From the NCBI RefSeq assembly GCF_014645815.1, contig NZ_BMML01000005.1, positions 434,001 to 498,000 of the forward strand: 64,000 nucleotides of DNA. Reading direction: 5' to 3'. The notes beneath the pieces are model-generated. The model worked only from the letters and a program-made list of their open reading frames with translations, was not told the DNA's origin and made no database searches. The translations under genes were made by a program, and so were the position numbers. Source of the DNA: Streptomyces fuscichromogenes (GTDB taxonomy: Bacteria > Actinomycetota > Actinomycetes > Streptomycetales > Streptomycetaceae). Shown here in pieces: positions 60,752 to 64,000 of the stretch; position 1 is the stretch's first letter; every line of letters begins with the position of its first letter.

Positions 60752-61543
60752 TCAGGTCGCCGGAAGCTGATACGACAGGACGTAGGCATCCGCCGCCATG
60801 ACCGTGTCGCAGACTTCGACGGGCCGCCCCTCGGTGTCGAAGGCGGTACGGATCAGGTGAATCACCGGCACGCCGGAGGCCAGCCGGAGCGTCTTCACCT
60901 CGTCGGGCGAAGGCATCCGCGCACGGATCTCCTCCTCGAAGTGGTCGAGGCGATGGCCCAGCTCCTCCAACCGGGCGTAGATGCCGCCGGGGCCCGGGTT
61001 GGGTTCGGCGATCTGGGTGCCGCGGGCGATGTCGAGCGGGAGGTACGAGGTAGCGAACTCGACCGGCCGGCCGTCGAGGAGATACCGGCGCCGCCGGGCG
61101 AGCACCCGCCGCACGGACCCGAGCCGCGTGGAGACGTCCTGACTGGCCTTCTCTTCCTTCACTTCAAGGCTGTCGACCTGGGGGTGACTGCCGGCCGCAT
61201 CCGCCTCCACGATGAACGCGGACTTCCCCTGCTCCCGATGCCGCCGGGCGAACCGGTCGGAGGCGAGCCGCCGCACGGGAGGCCGGGGCCGCACGAACAC
61301 ACCCTTCCCGTGCTCGGCATGTACCAGCCCTTCCCCCTGGAGGATGGAGAAGGAGTTCCGGACCGTCATCCGGGAGACTCCGTAGTGCTCGACAAGCTCA
61401 GCCTCTGAGGGCAGCTTCTCGCCCTCGCCGAATCGCCCACGGTCGATGGCTTCGCGCAGCTGGTCGGCGATCTGCCGGAAGACCGCACGATCGCTCGTGG
61501 GGTCGAGATCTCCGAGGAGGCCCGAAGGAAGTGCAGGGCTCAC
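60752..61543 (-). CDS. korSA: GntR/HutC-family repressor, KorSA-like
   Basis: 263 residues from GTG 61543 (AAAGGAG six bases upstream). N-terminal winged helix: RQIADQLREAIDRGRFGEGE, LPSEAELVEHYGVSRMTVRN, GKGVFV; C-terminal UTRA effector domain (RRRYLLDGRPVEFATSYLPL, VIHLIRTAFDTEGRPVEVCD). In pSAM2 the KorSA protein represses replication and transfer genes. Here related boxes precede this gene itself, the NUDIX gene, SCO3933-like/tra and spdD. Symbol is by analogy. Confidence 0.87.
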   Translation of the reverse strand: MSPALPSGLLGDLDPTSDRAVFRQIADQLREAIDRGRFGEGEKLPSEAELVEHYGVSRMTVRNSFSILQGEGLVHAEHGKGVFVRPRPPVRRLASDRFARRHREQGKSAFIVEADAAGSHPQVDSLEVKEEKASQDVSTRLGSVRRVLARRRRYLLDGRPVEFATSYLPLDIARGTQIAEPNPGPGGIYARLEELGHRLDHFEEEIRARMPSPDEVKTLRLASGVPVIHLIRTAFDTEGRPVEVCDTVMAADAYVLSYQLPAT

Positions 61544-61555
61544 TTGTACTCCTTT

Positions 61556-61571
61556 AGGTATCTAGACGAGT
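61556..61571. promoter_or_regulatory. GntR box between korSA-like and NUDIX genes
   Basis: Minus strand ACTCGTCTAGATACCT, in the divergent gap, 12 bases upstream of the korSA-like start. Suitable for autoregulation and control of the NUDIX gene. Confidence 0.65.
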
Positions 61572-61626
61572 GGGCGAGTGTTGTTGCTACGGTGGAGAGC
61601 CTAGCCAGCCGAGAGGGCCGAGGAAC

Positions 61627-62058
61627 GTGAGCACAGAACGCCCGCACTCCGTGAGCGTCGCCGGGGTCGTCATAGACACCCGCGGCCGTGCCCTCCTGAT
61701 CCAGCGCCGGGACAACGGCAAGTGGGAACCGCCGGGCGGTGTCCTCGAACGCGAGGAGATCATCCCCGAGGCCCTGCAACGCGAAGTCCTCGAAGAGACC
61801 GGCATCAAGATCGCCCTTCCGGCGACCCTGACCGGTGTCTACAAGAACATGACGGGCCTGATCGTCTCCCTGGTCTTCCGCTGCGAGGCCGCCGACGGCA
61901 CGCCCACCACTGGCGACGAGACCCGCGCACTGCGCTGGGCCACCCGCGAAGAAGTCTCCGAGCTTGCCGACGAGGCATACGCCATCCGCGTCCTGGACGC
62001 GATGGATGCGGCGTCTCCACCTGCGATCCGCGCCCACGATGGCGTGAAACTCGTCTAG
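61627..62058 (+). CDS. NUDIX hydrolase, Pra-like
   Basis: 143 residues from GTG 61627 with GAGG just upstream. Nudix box in GGVLEREEIIPEALQREVLE and ETGI (Glu residues for metal). Substrate-binding start VAGVVIDTRGRALLIQRRDNG. In pSAM2, Pra, a NUDIX-type protein divergent from korSA, activates replication; the same arrangement is seen here. Whether hydrolysis matters is not known. Confidence 0.87.
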   Translation: MSTERPHSVSVAGVVIDTRGRALLIQRRDNGKWEPPGGVLEREEIIPEALQREVLEETGIKIALPATLTGVYKNMTGLIVSLVFRCEAADGTPTTGDETRALRWATREEVSELADEAYAIRVLDAMDAASPPAIRAHDGVKLV

Positions 62059-62104
62059 CCCGAACCCGCTGCACATGGCGGCCTACCAGCACGAAGGAAC
62101 TTGT

Positions 62105-62533
62105 ATGCACGAGTATACGAGTACAGCCCGGGTCTGGGGGCTCAGTTGCCCAGGTTTCCCGGAAGAGGTCAGCCGGGCCCGCCGCTGGACCCGTGACATC
62201 CTGCGAGGCTCCCCTTTAGCCGAAGACGCCGAGCTGATCGTGAGCGAGCTGAGCGCGAACGCGATCCTCCACACGGCCAGCGGGCAAGAGTCGGGCAGTT
62301 TCCATCTGGCCCTTGCGGTGTCAGCGCAGGTGATCGCGTTGTCGGTCACCGACGACGGGGCCGCTGGCACAGCACCGAAGATCAAGCGCCAGGACCAGGA
62401 GGCCGAGCACGGCCGGGGCTTGGGCATGGTCAGCGCGATCGCTCATCGCGTCGTCGTCCACGAGAGCGACGGGGGTTACACGGTCACCGCCGAGCTGTTC
62501 GCGGGCCGATCGACCGGAGGTCACCCGTGCTGA
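62105..62533 (+). CDS. RsbW/SpoIIAB-like ATP-binding protein
   Basis: 142 residues from ATG 62105, AAGGAAC nine bases upstream. HATPase_c_2 fold: EVSRARRWTRDILRG, AELIVSELSANAILH (N-box), ALSVTDDG (G1), HGRGLGMVSAIAHRV (G2). Anti-sigma or small-regulator kinase family, common in Streptomyces. Its first codons contain ACGAGT-AT-ACGAGT (62109-62122), a repeated half-site of the GntR boxes. It may link element and host stress signalling, which is inference. Confidence 0.83.
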   Translation: MHEYTSTARVWGLSCPGFPEEVSRARRWTRDILRGSPLAEDAELIVSELSANAILHTASGQESGSFHLALAVSAQVIALSVTDDGAAGTAPKIKRQDQEAEHGRGLGMVSAIAHRVVVHESDGGYTVTAELFAGRSTGGHPC

Positions 62534-62934
62534 TGGACAAGCCGCAGCGCGGCTACTGGTGCGAGTGCTGGACCGAGGACCTCACCGACGGGACGGGGTG
62601 GCCGGCGCTCCGGGCATCCTTCGACGCCTACTCCGCGCCCCAGGCAGACAGATGGGTCGCCATCGCACTCCGCACCATCTCACCGGCACTCGACCCCGAC
62701 GCGTCTCAGGAAGCGTGGGAGTGGCTTTACGACGGCCGCATAACGACGAGGAAAGCCCTCCTGCGAGCCGAGCCCTGCACGGTGACAGTCACCCAGGCCA
62801 GCACCCGCATCACATGGACGATCCGACCCGTGATCTTCCTACCGCTGGCTCATCGCCAAGGCGGCGAACTCCCATCCTGCACACAGGACTTCAAACCGCA
62901 CGCAGCGCCTCAGGCGCCCCACAGGCCCGACTGA
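62527..62934 (+). CDS. Unknown small AICE protein
   Basis: 135 residues from GTG 62527 (GGAGG six bases upstream), overlapping the ATPase gene by seven bases. Starts MLMDKPQRGYWCECWTEDL, with two aromatic-rich stretches (AWEWLYDGR, STRITWTIRPV) and a C-terminal basic, Pro-rich tail. No domain recognised. Coupled to the RsbW-like protein, so perhaps a partner or substrate. Confidence 0.65.
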   Translation: MLMDKPQRGYWCECWTEDLTDGTGWPALRASFDAYSAPQADRWVAIALRTISPALDPDASQEAWEWLYDGRITTRKALLRAEPCTVTVTQASTRITWTIRPVIFLPLAHRQGGELPSCTQDFKPHAAPQAPHRPD

Positions 62935-63235
62935 GTTACAACCTTCCTTACAGGTTCAAGGCGGCTCGCTCCGCTCCCCGCGCGCGGCCCGGCCCCCGGC
63001 CGGGCCTGCGCTCCTGTCTCCGCCCCGCTCCAGCCCGGCCGGCGCCCGTGCCGCGCTCACTGCAATCAGCTACCTGAGCCAGAGAATGCGTACACCGTGG
63101 CAAGGCAGCCAACTTCACGGCTTTACGCAGTCATTTTGACGTAAGCCTCAAATATCATGGCCGGCGCCACACTTGTCCGGACGGGTCCCCTATCCGTTCC
63201 ACCGGCCGGAATTCCCGAGAGATTCGCCTATGCGG
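62935..63235. other. Intergenic region with a composition switch
   Basis: About 300 bases. The first half is very GC-rich, with a self-complementary run around 62979-63008 (GCGGCCCGGCCCCCGGCCGG), which could be a terminator. After about 63060 it becomes AT-rich (CATTTTGACGTAAGCCTCAAATATC). No gene seen. Confidence 0.5.
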
Positions 63236-64000
63236 CTACCAGTGAGCCGTGCGCCCCAAGGTCGGGATAGAAAGGGGAACCAGGCGCTCGTATTCCCGCA
63301 CGGGCATTTTCGCCAATGTTGCGAAAATGCACGGATCGAGCTTGATCTGCGCATTTTTCAGGAGATTTCTCGAAGCGTGACGCCATTCGCGCCAGATTGC
63401 CCGGTCCTTATTTTCTAGGCGTGTCTCTTCGAAAACGACTACCTGCACAGCGCGAGGCTGGAGGCGGTCACCTACGATATTCAGAGCGACTCGCTCGACA
63501 TCTGTAAAGGCCCCGGATCCGACGGCGCGAATATCTCTTTCTTTTCGCTTGACCCAGTCGTTAATCGAGGAAACCACTAGATTATGCAAATCCTCATGCA
63601 AAGCGGCTCGCGCCACACGTCGCGCCAAACGCGCAGCAAAGGCTATGCGGTCTCCTTCCGTCAGGAAGGCATCGATGGGCATGCGTCCAACCAGTGCACC
63701 TTTTTCCACCGGAATTGACACACGAAGATCTGCAACCCAGACACCTTCAGGCTGCGGCTGCTGTGTCAGGTAGACGAAATCGCCGAGCCGCCCTTCCTTG
63801 ATCTGCTTTTCCTGTCCGGACCTCAGATCGCCCGCAATGTCAAAGACAGGCGCTACCTGAAAAAATGGGTTCTTGTGATCTCCCGCTTCTGCGAGATCAC
63901 ACGTCGCCGAGGTGATAATCCCGTACCTGTAGGCCAAATTCTGCGGCAGAATCAATGGGCGAAGGGCCCGCTCGCTGTCCGATGCCGTGTTGCGGCTGGT
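63236..64000 (-). CDS. Lower-GC cargo protein of AICE, partial
   Basis: At least 255 residues; the frame stays open to the window edge, so the N-terminus lies beyond 64000 (the TTG at 63955 is internal). Visible: SERALRPLILPQNLAYRYG, IITSATCDLAEAGDHKNPFF and QVAPVFDIAGDL, then a basic helical part (LARRVARAALHEDLHNLVVS). Pattern ITSATCDLA recalls a group of proteins with a conserved Cys-Asp near the start, of unknown activity. GC content and codon use are clearly lower than in the flanking genes, marking recent acquisition. No function can be given. Confidence 0.7.
   Translation of the reverse strand, partial: TSRNTASDSERALRPLILPQNLAYRYGIITSATCDLAEAGDHKNPFFQVAPVFDIAGDLRSGQEKQIKEGRLGDFVYLTQQPQPEGVWVADLRVSIPVEKGALVGRMPIDAFLTEGDRIAFAARLARRVARAALHEDLHNLVVSSINDWVKRKERDIRAVGSGAFTDVERVALNIVGDRLQPRAVQVVVFEETRLENKDRAIWREWRHASRNLLKNAQIKLDPCIFATLAKMPVREYERLVPLSIPTLGRTAHW

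Larger units (their letters stand above)
54340..64000. mobile_element. AICE (integrative and conjugative element), left part
   Basis: The order int, xis, repSA-like, spd genes, DUF2637, traSA-like, SCO3933-like, GntR, NUDIX is the pSAM2/SLP1-type element layout, next to a tRNA. Transfer is by an FtsK-like translocase acting on double-stranded DNA. The element continues beyond 64000; its right boundary was not seen. Confidence 0.88.

Overview
The window is a piece of a Streptomyces-type chromosome. GC content is very high with strong third-position GC, GTG and TTG starts are frequent, Shine-Dalgarno (SD) sequences are AGGAG-like, and the gene families are typical of the genus: SARP regulators, DUF2637, RepSA, SCO3933-like and ECF41. 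No species can be named from the sequence.

Left part, 1-21.7 kb: ordinary accessory metabolism and regulation. It holds a secreted M23 peptidase; a MarR/quinone-oxidoreductase pair; 6-phosphogluconate dehydrogenase; an ABC exporter operon (small membrane protein, ATPase, MacB-like permease) facing a NarL-type two-component system; an NlpC/P60 wall hydrolase; a GH18 chitinase with a DasR-like site in its promoter; a family 9-like pectate lyase; an F420-type oxidoreductase; a TOPRIM protein; a PhzF protein; and two TetR-controlled oxidoreductase modules with clear paired operators.

Centre-left, 21.8-30.6 kb: the most unusual part. A GT-B-fold protein and an overlapping unknown protein face an NB-ARC/TPR protein (an NLR-like STAND ATPase). 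Its N-terminus carries a short RHIM-like, amyloid-type motif. A divergent SARP-NB-ARC-TPR regulator, a 42-residue hydrophobic peptide ORF and a 134-residue protein follow. The small protein ends in the same motif and shares the stretch preceding it. This looks like a bacterial NLR receptor with a matching small effector, split around a second NLR-like regulator.

Centre, 30.7-54.4 kb: a TetR/aldo-keto reductase pair; a phage-endolysin-like protein; a SARP with an AAA domain; two multidomain PP2C phosphatases, one fused to an anti-sigma-type kinase domain; a xylose-type ABC importer with a MarR gene; a PLP decarboxylase behind a 15-bp tandem array; an ECF41 sigma factor with its oxidoreductase partner; an FG-GAP protein; a YIP1-like membrane protein; a phosphoribosyltransferase; dcd; a 54-residue zinc-ribbon protein; and tRNA-Gly(CCC).

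Right part, 54.3-64 kb: the left end of an actinomycete integrative and conjugative element (AICE) inserted at the tRNA-Gly 3' end. In order it carries integrase, excisionase, a rolling-circle RepSA-like initiator, Spd/transfer proteins, an FtsK/TraB translocase, an SCO3933-like protein, a KorSA-like GntR repressor, a Pra-like NUDIX protein, an RsbW-like ATPase and, at the window edge, a lower-GC unknown cargo gene. Related ACTCGTCTA boxes lie before several of these genes and suggest one GntR regulon. The Rep gene has no ATG, GTG or TTG where it should start: a good SD precedes an ATC codon. The right end of the element lies outside the window.
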